Origin: Arsenicicoccus bolidensis DSM 15745
Lineage (GTDB): Bacteria > Actinomycetota > Actinomycetes > Actinomycetales > Dermatophilaceae
Length of the DNA stretch: 64,000 nt
Reading direction: 5' to 3'
Assembly (NCBI RefSeq): GCF_000426385.1
Contig: NZ_AUFG01000009.1
Coordinates: 1-64,000, forward strand
This document shows positions 17,191 to 26,403 of the stretch, one piece after another (within the stretch, counting starts at the first letter, position 1; each line of letters opens with the position of its first letter). A program made the translations under genes and the position numbers. The notes beneath the pieces were generated by a model, which searched no databases, was not told the origin of the DNA, and saw only the letters and a program-made list of their open reading frames with translations.

Positions 17191-18513
17191 ATGAGTGACC
17201 GTCAGATGATCCTCGGCCTGCAGCTCGGCAACGCCTACGGCTCCCAGGCGATGGCCTGGCGCGCGCCGGGCGTCGACCCGAGCAACTACACGAGCTTCGA
17301 CGCGCAGGTGCGCTACGCCCAGGCCGCCGAGCGCGGCAAGGTGCAGTTCTTCTTCCTCCCCGACTTCGCGGGCCTCACCAGCGACCTCACCCACGAGGCG
17401 CCGATGCTGACCCTCGACCCCCTGCTGACGATCGCCGCCGCCGCCCGCGCCACCGAGCGCATCGGGTTCGTGTCCACGGGATCCACGACCTTCAGCGAGC
17501 CGTACACCCTGGCGCGCCAGTTCAAGACCCTCGACGTCATGAGCCATGGCCGAATCGGCTGGAACGCCGTCACCACCAGCGACGCCACCGTGGCCGCCAA
17601 CTACGGCGCCGAGATCGCGCCGCGGCCGGAGCGCTACCAGCGGGCCCACGAGACCATCCAGATCGTGCAGGCCCTGTGGGGCAGCTGGGGCAAGGACGCC
17701 TGGCTCAAGGACGTGGAGCAGGGGCTCTTCGCCGACCCGGACCAGATCACGCCGATCAACCTGCAGGGGCAGTATGTCGCCTCGCGGGGCCCGCTGCCGA
17801 TCCCGCCGTCCGAGCAGGGCCAGCCCGTCATCTTCTCCGCAGGCGGTGGCGAGTACGGCCTCGGCATCGCGGGCCGCTATGCCAGCGGGGTCGTGGGGGC
17901 CGCCTACACGATCGAGGATGCCCGCGCCCAGCGCCAGGCCGCCCGCGACGCCGCCGAGCAGGCGGGTCGGGACCCCGACGAGGTGAAGTACTTCGCCGGC
18001 GTCATGCCCGCGATCGCCCCCACCGTGCGCGAGGCCGTGGACCGGCGCCTGCGCATCGGCGAGTTCCTCCTGCCGACGCGGGTGCCCTACCTCGGCTCCA
18101 TGCTGGGCACCCCGCTGAGCGTCTCTCAGATCGACGAGCCGCTCACGGCCGAGCAGCTGTCCGCCGCTCGTCCCAGCCCGTTCGACCCCCGCTCCCCGCG
18201 CGCGCTGGAGGTGGCGCGCGAGGGGTGGACGATCCGCGAGATCCTCGCCCACGGTGTCATCGACTACCACCCCACGCCGGTTGGCCCGGCCTCCGTGACG
18301 GCCGATCACCTGCAGGAGTGGTTCGAGGCAGGCGCGGCCGACGGCTTCTGGATCTCGATCGACGCCTACGAGGATGGGATCGATACCTTCGTCGACGAGG
18401 TCGTCCCGATCCTGCAGGAGCGCGGCCTGTTCCACACCGAGTACGAAGGCACCACGCTGCGCGAGCACCTCGGCGTCCCCGAGCAGTACGGTCTCGACCC
18501 GCGCGTCAGCTAG
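17191..18513 (+). CDS. FMNH2-dependent monooxygenase, NtaA/SnaA/DszA family
   Basis: 440 residues of the luciferase-like fold. MILGLQLGNAYGSQAMAWR, FFFLPDFAGL, STGSTTFSEPYTLARQF, LDVMSHGRIGWNAVTTSD and PVIFSAGGGEYGLGIAGRYA are diagnostic for the nitrilotriacetate/ dibenzothiophene-sulfone/pristinamycin oxygenase group. It needs FMNH2 from the upstream reductase. Substrates in the family are amino-polycarboxylates, sulfones or sulfonates, and which one applies here cannot be read from the sequence. Confidence 0.88.
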   Translation: MSDRQMILGLQLGNAYGSQAMAWRAPGVDPSNYTSFDAQVRYAQAAERGKVQFFFLPDFAGLTSDLTHEAPMLTLDPLLTIAAAARATERIGFVSTGSTTFSEPYTLARQFKTLDVMSHGRIGWNAVTTSDATVAANYGAEIAPRPERYQRAHETIQIVQALWGSWGKDAWLKDVEQGLFADPDQITPINLQGQYVASRGPLPIPPSEQGQPVIFSAGGGEYGLGIAGRYASGVVGAAYTIEDARAQRQAARDAAEQAGRDPDEVKYFAGVMPAIAPTVREAVDRRLRIGEFLLPTRVPYLGSMLGTPLSVSQIDEPLTAEQLSAARPSPFDPRSPRALEVAREGWTIREILAHGVIDYHPTPVGPASVTADHLQEWFEAGAADGFWISIDAYEDGIDTFVDEVVPILQERGLFHTEYEGTTLREHLGVPEQYGLDPRVS

Positions 18514-18543
18514 TCCGCGCGCGGACCACCCCACTGCCTCCGC

Positions 18544-18646
18544 GCGTGCACAACTGCTGCACAACGAGACGCGCCGCCAACGAATTCCGTTGTGCCCCAA
18601 CGCGCGGGCTCGGTGGGGTGCCGTCATCTGCAGCAGTTGTGCACGC
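18544..18646. repeat. 103-bp intergenic repeat with perfect 18-bp inverted ends, copy 1
   Basis: Begins GCGTGCACAACTGCTGCA and ends with its exact reverse complement. The interior includes GAATTCCGTTGTGCC. The second copy (19240-19342) has the same length and orientation with scattered interior differences. The two flank a single HIT-like gene. No reading frame is supported inside. Confidence 0.85.
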
Positions 18647-18665
18647 CACTGCCCCCGGCCAGGCG

Positions 18666-19160
18666 CTACCCGTCCAGGCGCACGTCCTCGTGGCGCTGCT
18701 CGTCGAGGTGACGCCGGATGGAGCGACGGAGCGGGTCGTGGGCAGGGCCCAACGCTGTCGTCTCGCCATAGAACGAGTCCGGGTCGTAGCGCCATACCGG
18801 CAGCCCGACGTGAGCGGCGTCCTCCCACTCATAGCGCGCGAACACGTGTGCGTGCAGGAATCCGTCGGTGTTGCCGAGGATCTCGTAGTTGAGGCGGCGA
18901 AAGGAGGAGTCGTGCTCCCGGCACGCTGCCGAGACGGCCTCTCCCAGCCGGTCCATCGAGTCGAGGAACCGCAGCCGTCGTGGCCGTGGCAGGTCCGTGA
19001 GCTGACCGATGGTCGGGTCGTCGACGAGCAGGACGCAGTAGCCGGGGAGGAACTGGGCGTCCCCGATCGCGGCGAAGCTCTCTTGGAGGCGGGCGATGAC
19101 GGTGGGGTTGGCCCCGGCGAGCGCAGCGCCGATGCGGTCCCGCCGCCAGTCCTCGGTCAT
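18666..19160 (-). CDS. HIT-like protein
   Basis: 164 residues resembling actinobacterial HIT-family nucleotide hydrolases: FLPGYCVLLVDDPTIGQLTDL, then NYEILGNTDGFLHAHVFARYEWE. The HIT motif reads H-A-H-V-F-A-R, so the third His of HxHxH, which helps catalysis, is replaced by Phe. It may therefore bind nucleotides or use another residue. Start: TAGGGT, six bases, then ATG 19160, a leaderless promoter. The gene is bracketed by two identical-length repeats. Confidence 0.75.
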   Translation of the reverse strand: MTEDWRRDRIGAALAGANPTVIARLQESFAAIGDAQFLPGYCVLLVDDPTIGQLTDLPRPRRLRFLDSMDRLGEAVSAACREHDSSFRRLNYEILGNTDGFLHAHVFARYEWEDAAHVGLPVWRYDPDSFYGETTALGPAHDPLRRSIRRHLDEQRHEDVRLDG

Positions 19161-19239
19161 GCGGCCACCCTAGGCCTCCGTCGTCGCCGGCCCGGATCTG
19201 GGTCGCGACGGGCGTGGCGAGGCTCCCCGTGGTTGGGTA

Positions 19240-19342
19240 GCGTGCACAACTGCTGCACATCGGGACGCGCCGCCCGCGAATTCCGTTGTGCCGCAACGAT
19301 CGGTCTCGGCGGGTTGCCGCTATCTGCAGCAGTTGTGCACGC
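19240..19342. repeat. 103-bp intergenic repeat with perfect 18-bp inverted ends, copy 2
   Basis: Same 18-bp inverted ends and same length as the copy at 18544-18646, in direct orientation, 696 bases further on. It lies in the promoter-distal gap between the HIT-like gene and the next minus-strand gene. Confidence 0.85.
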
Positions 19343-19409
19343 CGCCGCCCGTCACCGAGCGCATCGGGCTCGCCGCGCAGGCGTGGGGCGGGCCAGGCGG
19401 ATGGACGGG

Positions 19410-19955
19410 CTAGGTCAGCGGGCCCTTCACGTCATACGTGGCGCAGACGAAGGACCGGTTGCGGGTCACCTCGGTGAGCTCCAGCGCGAATCGCCGTGGG
19501 AACAAAGGCCGCCCGGAGCCCAGGGTCACGCCGGCGATCGACACGACGAGCTGGTCGAGCAGCCCGGCGTCGGCGAACTGCGCCGCCAGGTCGCCGCCCC
19601 CGACCACCCACACGTCCTTGCCGCCGGCGGCCTCGACGAGTGCGGCGTGCACCTCCCTGACGTCGCCCCGTGCCCAGCGCAGGTCGGCGCCGTCGATGCC
19701 GGGCAGCTCGGCGTGGCTGAGCACCCAGGCGGGCACGGCATACGGCCACTGCTCCCCCGCCGTCTCGAGGTGGCGCCGCAGCCACTCGTAGGTCGTCCGC
19801 CCCATGACGAGCGCGCCGACGCCGGCCATGAACGCGTCATGGCTGTTGGGGCCGGCGTGATCGATGTCCTGGACGAACAGCCAGTCGAGAGAGTCGTTCT
19901 CGTCGGCGAGGTAGCCGTCGAGCGTCGTGGCGGTGTAGAAGATCGTGCGGGTCAT
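19410..19955 (-). CDS. Dihydrofolate-reductase-like (RibD-C family) protein
   Basis: 181 residues: TIFYTATTLDGYLADENDSLDWL, ALVMGRTTYEWL, DVWVVGGGDLAAQFADAGLLDQLVVSIAGVTLGSGRPLFP. This is the DHFR/RibD-C reductase fold common as small stand-alone actinobacterial proteins of unproven substrate. ATG 19955 overlaps the stop of the regulator gene by one base, so it is translated with it and probably controlled by it. Confidence 0.85.
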   Translation of the reverse strand: MTRTIFYTATTLDGYLADENDSLDWLFVQDIDHAGPNSHDAFMAGVGALVMGRTTYEWLRRHLETAGEQWPYAVPAWVLSHAELPGIDGADLRWARGDVREVHAALVEAAGGKDVWVVGGGDLAAQFADAGLLDQLVVSIAGVTLGSGRPLFPRRFALELTEVTRNRSFVCATYDVKGPLT

Positions 19956-20887
19956 CAGATACCTCCGGAGCGTCGGTGGAGCCAGGTGATCGGGTCGCCC
20001 TCGTCGATGGTGAGGCCGGCGTCGCGCAGCATCAGCCGGGCCAGCTGACGCCGGTGCGCGGAGTAGGTCAGGACGTGCGCGACGATCCCGCCGAGGACGA
20101 AGCTCTCCGGCGGCTCGCACAGCGCGTCGACGATGCGGTCGGCCCAGGCGCCACGGCGGTCGGTGTCGCGCACCATGGCCAGCCAGCGACCCGCCACGGC
20201 CTCGTGGCGCTGGGCGAGCGACTCGAGCGGCGCGTCCGCCGAGAGGTCCGGCAGCTCGTGGCCGTCGACGGCAGCCAGCCACACCTCCTTGGTCTGGACC
20301 AGGTGGGTCAGCACCTGACCGACCGACTCGTCGGGCCCGTCCCAGGTCAGCGGCGCACTGCCCCCGACCCGGACTGCGCGCAGCTCCCCCTCGGGCAGGG
20401 TGGCCGCCAGCGCCAGCAGGGTCCGTATGTCGTCCACGTCGTGGTGCACCATGAGCTCCGTCGGGCCCGCGCCGACCGGCCGCGCCGAGGATGCCTCACC
20501 GCTGTCGACCCACAGCGAGGTCGGCGGATGGAAGTGGATCCCGTTGGGGGACGGCAGCCAGTGGCTCCCGCCTCGGTCGACGGCGGCGCTCGGCGGGTGG
20601 CCGTAGGCGCGCGCGAACGCCCGGGCGAACCCCTCCACGGACTCGTACCCCGCGCCGAACGCGGCGTCGGTCACCGTGGCTCCGCGGGCGAGCGACCACG
20701 CCGCCCGTTCCAGCAGCACCCGACGCCGCATCGTCACGGGAGGTTCACCCGCCCCCCGGACCAGCTCACGGCTGAAGTGAAAGGGCGAGGAAAAGGCCCC
20801 AACTGACATGTCGTCGAGCGTGCGGTGGTCCTCGTCGAGCACGGCGCCGAGCAGCTCGCGCAGGCGATCTCGTCCGGGCTCCGACAT
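19955..20887 (-). CDS. AraC-type HTH protein fused to a DinB-like domain
   Basis: 310 residues. Residues 1-105 form an AraC double HTH (MSVGAFSSPFHFSRELVRGAGEPP, GATVTDAAFGAGYESVEGFARAFARAYGHPP). Residues 150-305 look like a DinB/maleylpyruvate-isomerase-like four-helix bundle, with possible metal histidines (VLTHLVQTKEVW, IVAHVLTYSAHRRQL). The fusion suggests a regulator sensing a thiol or small-molecule adduct. It is coupled to the downstream reductase-like gene. Confidence 0.8.
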   Translation of the reverse strand: MSEPGRDRLRELLGAVLDEDHRTLDDMSVGAFSSPFHFSRELVRGAGEPPVTMRRRVLLERAAWSLARGATVTDAAFGAGYESVEGFARAFARAYGHPPSAAVDRGGSHWLPSPNGIHFHPPTSLWVDSGEASSARPVGAGPTELMVHHDVDDIRTLLALAATLPEGELRAVRVGGSAPLTWDGPDESVGQVLTHLVQTKEVWLAAVDGHELPDLSADAPLESLAQRHEAVAGRWLAMVRDTDRRGAWADRIVDALCEPPESFVLGGIVAHVLTYSAHRRQLARLMLRDAGLTIDEGDPITWLHRRSGGI

Positions 20888-20948
20888 GTCCTCAGTCTGC
20901 GCGCCACCGGGCCGCCCGCACCCGACCGTTCTTGCTGTCCGCCGGGTG

Positions 20949-21527
20949 CTAGGACGCCTCGAAGCCGGTCATGCGGATCACCCGGGCCGGGACGCCGGCG
21001 ACGATCGCGTTGGCGGGCACGTCCTTGGTCACCACGGCGCCGGCGCCGACGATCGCGCCATCCCCGATGGTCACGCCCGGCACGACGGTGACCGAGGCGC
21101 CCAGCCAGACCTTGCGGCCGATCACGATCGGCGCGGGGATCATGTCGGCGCGCCGGTCCGGGTCGACGCCGTGGTCGAGCGTCGTCAGCGTGCTGCCGTG
21201 CCCGATCAGCGAGCCGTCCCCGATGGTGATGCCCCCGGCGTCCTGGAAGCGGCAGCCGATGTTGATGAACACGTCCTCGCCGAGGTGCAGGTTCTTGCCG
21301 AACTCGCTGTAGAACGGCGGGAACACCGCCAGCGACTCCGGCACCGGCCGCCCGGTCAGCTCGCTCATCAGGGCCCGCACCTCCTCGGGGGTGCGGTAGG
21401 AACCGTTCAGCCTCGCCAGCGTCCGCAACGCCTCCTGGGACGCCGCGTGCATGAACCGGTGCGCCTCCGAACCGCCCTCGATCACGGCGCCGCTGTTGCA
21501 GTGGTCCAGAAATTCGTGGAGCTCCAT
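20949..21527 (-). CDS. Hexapeptide-repeat sugar O-acetyltransferase
   Basis: 192 residues of the maltose/galactoside acetyltransferase family. The left-handed beta-helix repeats read [40 protein letters not shown] and [38 protein letters not shown], with the catalytic His in LDHGV. It acetylates a sugar or similar hydroxyl using acetyl-CoA. Monocistronic, and divergent from the next gene. Confidence 0.88.
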   Translation of the reverse strand: MELHEFLDHCNSGAVIEGGSEAHRFMHAASQEALRTLARLNGSYRTPEEVRALMSELTGRPVPESLAVFPPFYSEFGKNLHLGEDVFINIGCRFQDAGGITIGDGSLIGHGSTLTTLDHGVDPDRRADMIPAPIVIGRKVWLGASVTVVPGVTIGDGAIVGAGAVVTKDVPANAIVAGVPARVIRMTGFEAS

Positions 21528-21583
21528 TCCCCGAGCCTCGCACTCGTCCGACGCCCGCGCGCGTCGTGATGCAGGATGGACAG

Positions 21584-21979
21584 ATGCTGACGCTGGACCT
21601 GGCCCGCCGCCTCGCCGCCGCGGGCGTGCTGTGGGAGCCGCAGCCGGGCGACCGGTTCGCGATCGACGTGGACACCCTCACCGACCAGACCTACTGGATC
21701 AGCGACCTCACGATCGAGCTGCACCACTACGCCGACCAGTCCGTGCTCGGCTTCAACGGGACGACCGAGTGGGCGCTGGACTCGGTCGGGCTCGACCAGA
21801 CGGTCTGGCTGCCGCGCGAGGACCAGCTGCGCGAGCTGCTGGGTGACCGGCTGCGGTCGGTGCATCACGAGACAGCGGCCGTATGGCGTGTCGTCACCAA
21901 CGACGGGCAGCGGGAGCGGCATACGACGAACGACGACCTCGAGTGCGCCTATGCCGAGGCACTGCTCGACCTCTGCTGA
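21584..21979 (+). CDS. Conserved actinobacterial hypothetical protein
   Basis: 131 residues, hydrophilic, with no signal or membrane segment. Conserved-looking features are [42 protein letters not shown] and CAYAEALL. I know this type only as an uncharacterised family. ATG 21584 is preferred: CAGGAT lies exactly six bases upstream, as in the leaderless genes of this window, and the longer GTG start at 21566 has no ribosome site. Confidence 0.65.
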   Translation: MLTLDLARRLAAAGVLWEPQPGDRFAIDVDTLTDQTYWISDLTIELHHYADQSVLGFNGTTEWALDSVGLDQTVWLPREDQLRELLGDRLRSVHHETAAVWRVVTNDGQRERHTTNDDLECAYAEALLDLC

Positions 21980-22049
21980 GGGTCCCTGGGAAGAGTCTGA
22001 CCACCCTCGGTGTTGACCTCATGTCCGCTTGATGTCGTCTCGTGGACGC

Positions 22050-23942
<1,893 letters not shown>

Positions 23943-23990
23943 CCGCCGTGCATGTGAGGCAGGCGTAAGCGAACCTCCCATCGGCCGTTA

Positions 23991-24015
23991 GCATCACTTA
24001 ATCCTTAAGTGATGC
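23991..24015. promoter_or_regulatory. Perfect AT-rich palindrome, probable operator
   Basis: GCATCACTTAA and its exact reverse complement are separated by TCC (11-bp arms). It lies 13 bases before the presumed GTG start of the broken Fic gene. It lacks a T-tract and its arms are AT-rich, so it looks more like a regulator site than a terminator. Confidence 0.55.
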
Positions 24016-24027
24016 TGACGTCGGCTC

Positions 24028-25244
24028 GTGGCATCCCCGGAAAGGGCTCGAGGCAGCTGGCCCGCGGTGGAGCATGACAGCGTTCTGTGGGACACAAGCC
24101 CCCGGTCCGGGATGCCTCGGCTCGAATCCCGATTCGTCGGTCAGCCCTACCGCGCCGCGGTCGCCCCCCAGATCGCTCGCCTACCCCTCGCGGTCTCGTC
24201 AGCGGTCGCCGCGGAGGCCGAGAGGCAGCCGCAGCCCTCGCCGCCTTCGACGCCCTGCTCGGCTCCGAGATCGCCCCCTTTGCCGCCGTCCTGCTCCGGT
24301 CGGAATCGGCCGCCAGCTCGCCGATCGAGCAGCTGACGGCCTCCGCACGAAGGATCGCCGAGGCCGAGGTCAATGGGTCGGGGACAGAGCATGCCGAGAT
24401 GATCGTCGACAACGTGCACGCCATGCAGGCCGCCCTGGACCTGGCCGATCACCTGGACGCGGACGCCATCCTGCAGATGCATCACGCCCTGATGCGGCGC
24501 AGCGATCCTGACATCGCCGGGTCCTTCCGCACCGACCAGGTGTGGGTCGGCGGCCCGCCGTCCCTCGGCCCCGGCGCTCCCCACCAGTCCGACTTCGTGC
24601 CGCCGGTGGCGCCCCGGGTCCCGCCTCCCGTCTCGGACCTGCTCGAGTTCTCCCGACGTCTCGACCTGCACGTCATCCCCCAGGTCGCCGTCGCGCACGC
24701 GCAGTTCGAGACCATCCACCCCTTCAGCGACGGCAACGGCCGCGTGGGTCGCGCGCTGATGCACGCGATGCTGCGCGCGAAGGGACTGACGCACCAGATA
24801 TCGGTGCCTATCAGTGCCGGCCTGCTCACCGACACCGCCGCTACTTCACGGCCCTGACGGCCTACCGTGCCGGCGACATCGACCCGATCGTGTCCGGCGT
24901 GGCCCGGGCCACTCTCCTCGGCGTCGCGCACGGCAGGGATCTGGTCGCCGAGCTGACCGAGATCCGCGCGACCTGGGAGGCACGTCTCGCCGGCCTGCGC
25001 TCCGATGCACTGGCACGTCGGCTTTGCCGACGGCCTGTTGCAGCACCCGGTGATCTCCGCCCCCATGGCGGGTGGCCTCCTCGGCGTGCGCAACAACGAG
25101 CACCGCCACATCGATGCCCTCGTCGAGCGCGGCATCCTCCAGAGCCACACCGATCACAAGACCCGCAACCGCACGTGGCGCGCGCAGGACGTCCTGACCG
25201 CCTTGGACCGCGATGCCTCACGCGCAGGACGCCGGGGCTGGTGA
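24028..25244 (+). pseudogene. Fic-family protein, broken by three frameshifts
   Basis: Four consecutive pieces in different frames together spell a full Fic AMP-transferase. Piece 1 (24028 to about 24225) has WPAVEHDSVLW and PYRAAVAPQIA. Piece 2 (to about 24838) has GSEIAPFAAVLLRSESA (the glutamate-bearing inhibitory-type N-terminal region) and the catalytic HPFSDGNGRVGRAL. Piece 3 (to about 25020) has RYFTALTAYRAGD. Piece 4 (to 25244) is a C-terminal winged helix (HIDALVERGILQSHTDHKTRNRTW). The shifts are -1, -1 and +1. Three independent shifts make sequencing error unlikely, and the gene appears to be decaying. Confidence 0.85.
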
Positions 25245-25641
25245 GGCAGACCCCTGACCGAGGCATCAGTTACGTGGTGAGCGCGCAGCGATGGCCACGT
25301 AGGCCTCGTCGTTCGCCCGTCTCCGACCAGAACGAGTCCCGTCATGATCAGCGGCTCCATAGGTGACATGCCGAGTGTCGGTGCGCAGCTGGCGAACTTC
25401 CTTGGAAGCCTGGCGACGACTGAGCAGCTAAGTAGGGCTCTCCGGAAGTCTTTGCGTCCTGCACGTCGCGGCGTCACGGCCGTTCAGGATGCGCTCTCGC
25501 TCATCCAAGGATGGCAAGACCTCGCCGAGAAGTCGGATCCCTGGACGCCCCCGGAACCCAGGCCTAGCCCTCACGGTCGAAACCGCGGGAGCCGGATTCC
25601 CCCTCAGCGACCGGCCCACAGGCACCTGACCTGCGCCTACG
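25245..25641. other. Gap between the Fic pseudogene and attL
   Basis: No convincing gene. A weak frame from 25344 (ISGSIGDMPSVGAQLANFLG) has a plausible composition for about 70 codons, then turns into noise. It could be the remnant of an older gene. No RNA or repeat is seen. Confidence 0.4.
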
Positions 25642-25671
25642 GAGCTGGAGAAGGGACTCGAACCCTCAACC
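25642..25671. repeat. attL of the integrative element
   Basis: Thirty bases identical to the 3' end of tRNA-Thr (41214-41243). One mismatch later the match continues for five more bases. Only the 3' tRNA part is present here, so this is the duplicated, non-functional tRNA end left by integration. Confidence 0.9.
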
Positions 25672-25792
25672 ACCTGTCTCTGTTCAGCATCCTTCGGTGG
25701 AGTTCGGTCGGGTCGTTTTCGCCCCCCTCGACCTGCACAGATGCGCCGGCGGACCCGCGGGCCGCTCTGACGAGTCACGGTGGCTTCGGTAC

Positions 25793-25808
25793 GAAAAGAG
25801 TGACGAAA
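25793..25808 (+). repeat. 16-bp direct repeat, candidate integrase arm site (left)
   Basis: GAAAAGAGTGACGAAA, identical to 41144-41159. In the circular form the two copies would lie on either side of the att core, 122 and 55 bases away, as expected for arm-type integrase sites. A related GGTGACG follows each copy's end. Confidence 0.5.
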
Positions 25809-26009
25809 GAGGTGACGCGACGCCTGGGCCGGGGGGCGTCTCGGTCCGGCGTGATCCGCCTTCGTCACGAGGGGGCGCGATGCAGTGAGAACTTTGGCGG
25901 ATCGCGTCGGCTCGCGGGTCCGGGCTGCGAAGCCCGGGGACACGGCATGCAGGATCTGTCGGTGGTGACTCCTAGCCTGTGCGCAGACGACAGAGGGGAG
26001 GTGACAGAC

Positions 26010-26144
26010 ATGGCAGACCGTCGCGCGGGCGGAGGCCCGTACGTGCCCGACGAGGGCGGCGGAAAGCAGCCGCGGTCTCGCAACAAGGACGGCAGTTGGC
26101 GCGCTAAGCGGAGCGACGCTGGCAAGTCGCGCAAGAGCAAGTGA
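26010..26144 (+). CDS. Small basic protein of the AICE (44 aa)
   Basis: 44 residues, beginning MADRRAGGGPYVPDEGGG and ending in a Lys/Arg/Ser-rich tail (KRSDAGKSRKSK). GGGGAGG lies 8 bases before the ATG, the best ribosome site in this gap, and a terminator follows within 12 bases of the stop. No family recognised. The basic, disordered composition suggests nucleic-acid binding. Confidence 0.55.
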   Translation: MADRRAGGGPYVPDEGGGKQPRSRNKDGSWRAKRSDAGKSRKSK

Positions 26145-26155
26145 CGCCGAGTGAA

Positions 26156-26190
26156 GGGCGCCCCTGGACTGTATCCGGGGGCGCCCCTTC
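26156..26190 (+). terminator. Hairpin terminator after the small basic protein
   Basis: GGGCGCCCC at 26156-26164 pairs with GGGGCGCCC at 26178-26186, followed by CTTCTTC. The spacing after the stop at 26144 fits a factor-independent terminator. Confidence 0.75.
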
Positions 26191-26210
26191 TTCATGCCTG
26201 GGGCCGGGGA

Positions 26211-26298
26211 GTCGAGGGGCCGGCGCGTGAACGGCCGCCAGGCCGCACGCGCAGCGCCGGCCCCTCGACGGACTGGCCCCCGCGCGCCGAAGGCGCGC
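26211..26298. repeat. Two further strong hairpins in a gene-free gap
   Basis: GTCGAGGGGCCGGCGC (26211-26226) pairs perfectly with 26254-26269 around a loop that itself contains GCGTG/CACGC. Next, GCGCGCC-GAA-GGCGCGC (26282-26298) forms a triloop hairpin. With the terminator just upstream, this makes three structures in 150 bases. They may insulate the convergent genes or serve as a replication or transfer site. Confidence 0.6.
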
Positions 26299-26403
26299 CT
26301 TGAACCAGTACAGAAACTCCTCACCGAGGGCAAAGAGCTTCCGCGTCCTCCCACTGGCGATGCACGGCGGTCAATCTCGCGTCCGGGATACGTCGAGGCG
26401 GCA

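Noticed and set aside
24066-24128. Second small gene at the start of the Fic region
   Set aside because: The reading frames here are pieces of the same broken Fic protein, not separate genes.
25642-25678. Second tRNA-Thr gene
   Set aside because: Only the 3' third matches the tRNA, with no anticodon or acceptor 5' strand. It is the attL copy.
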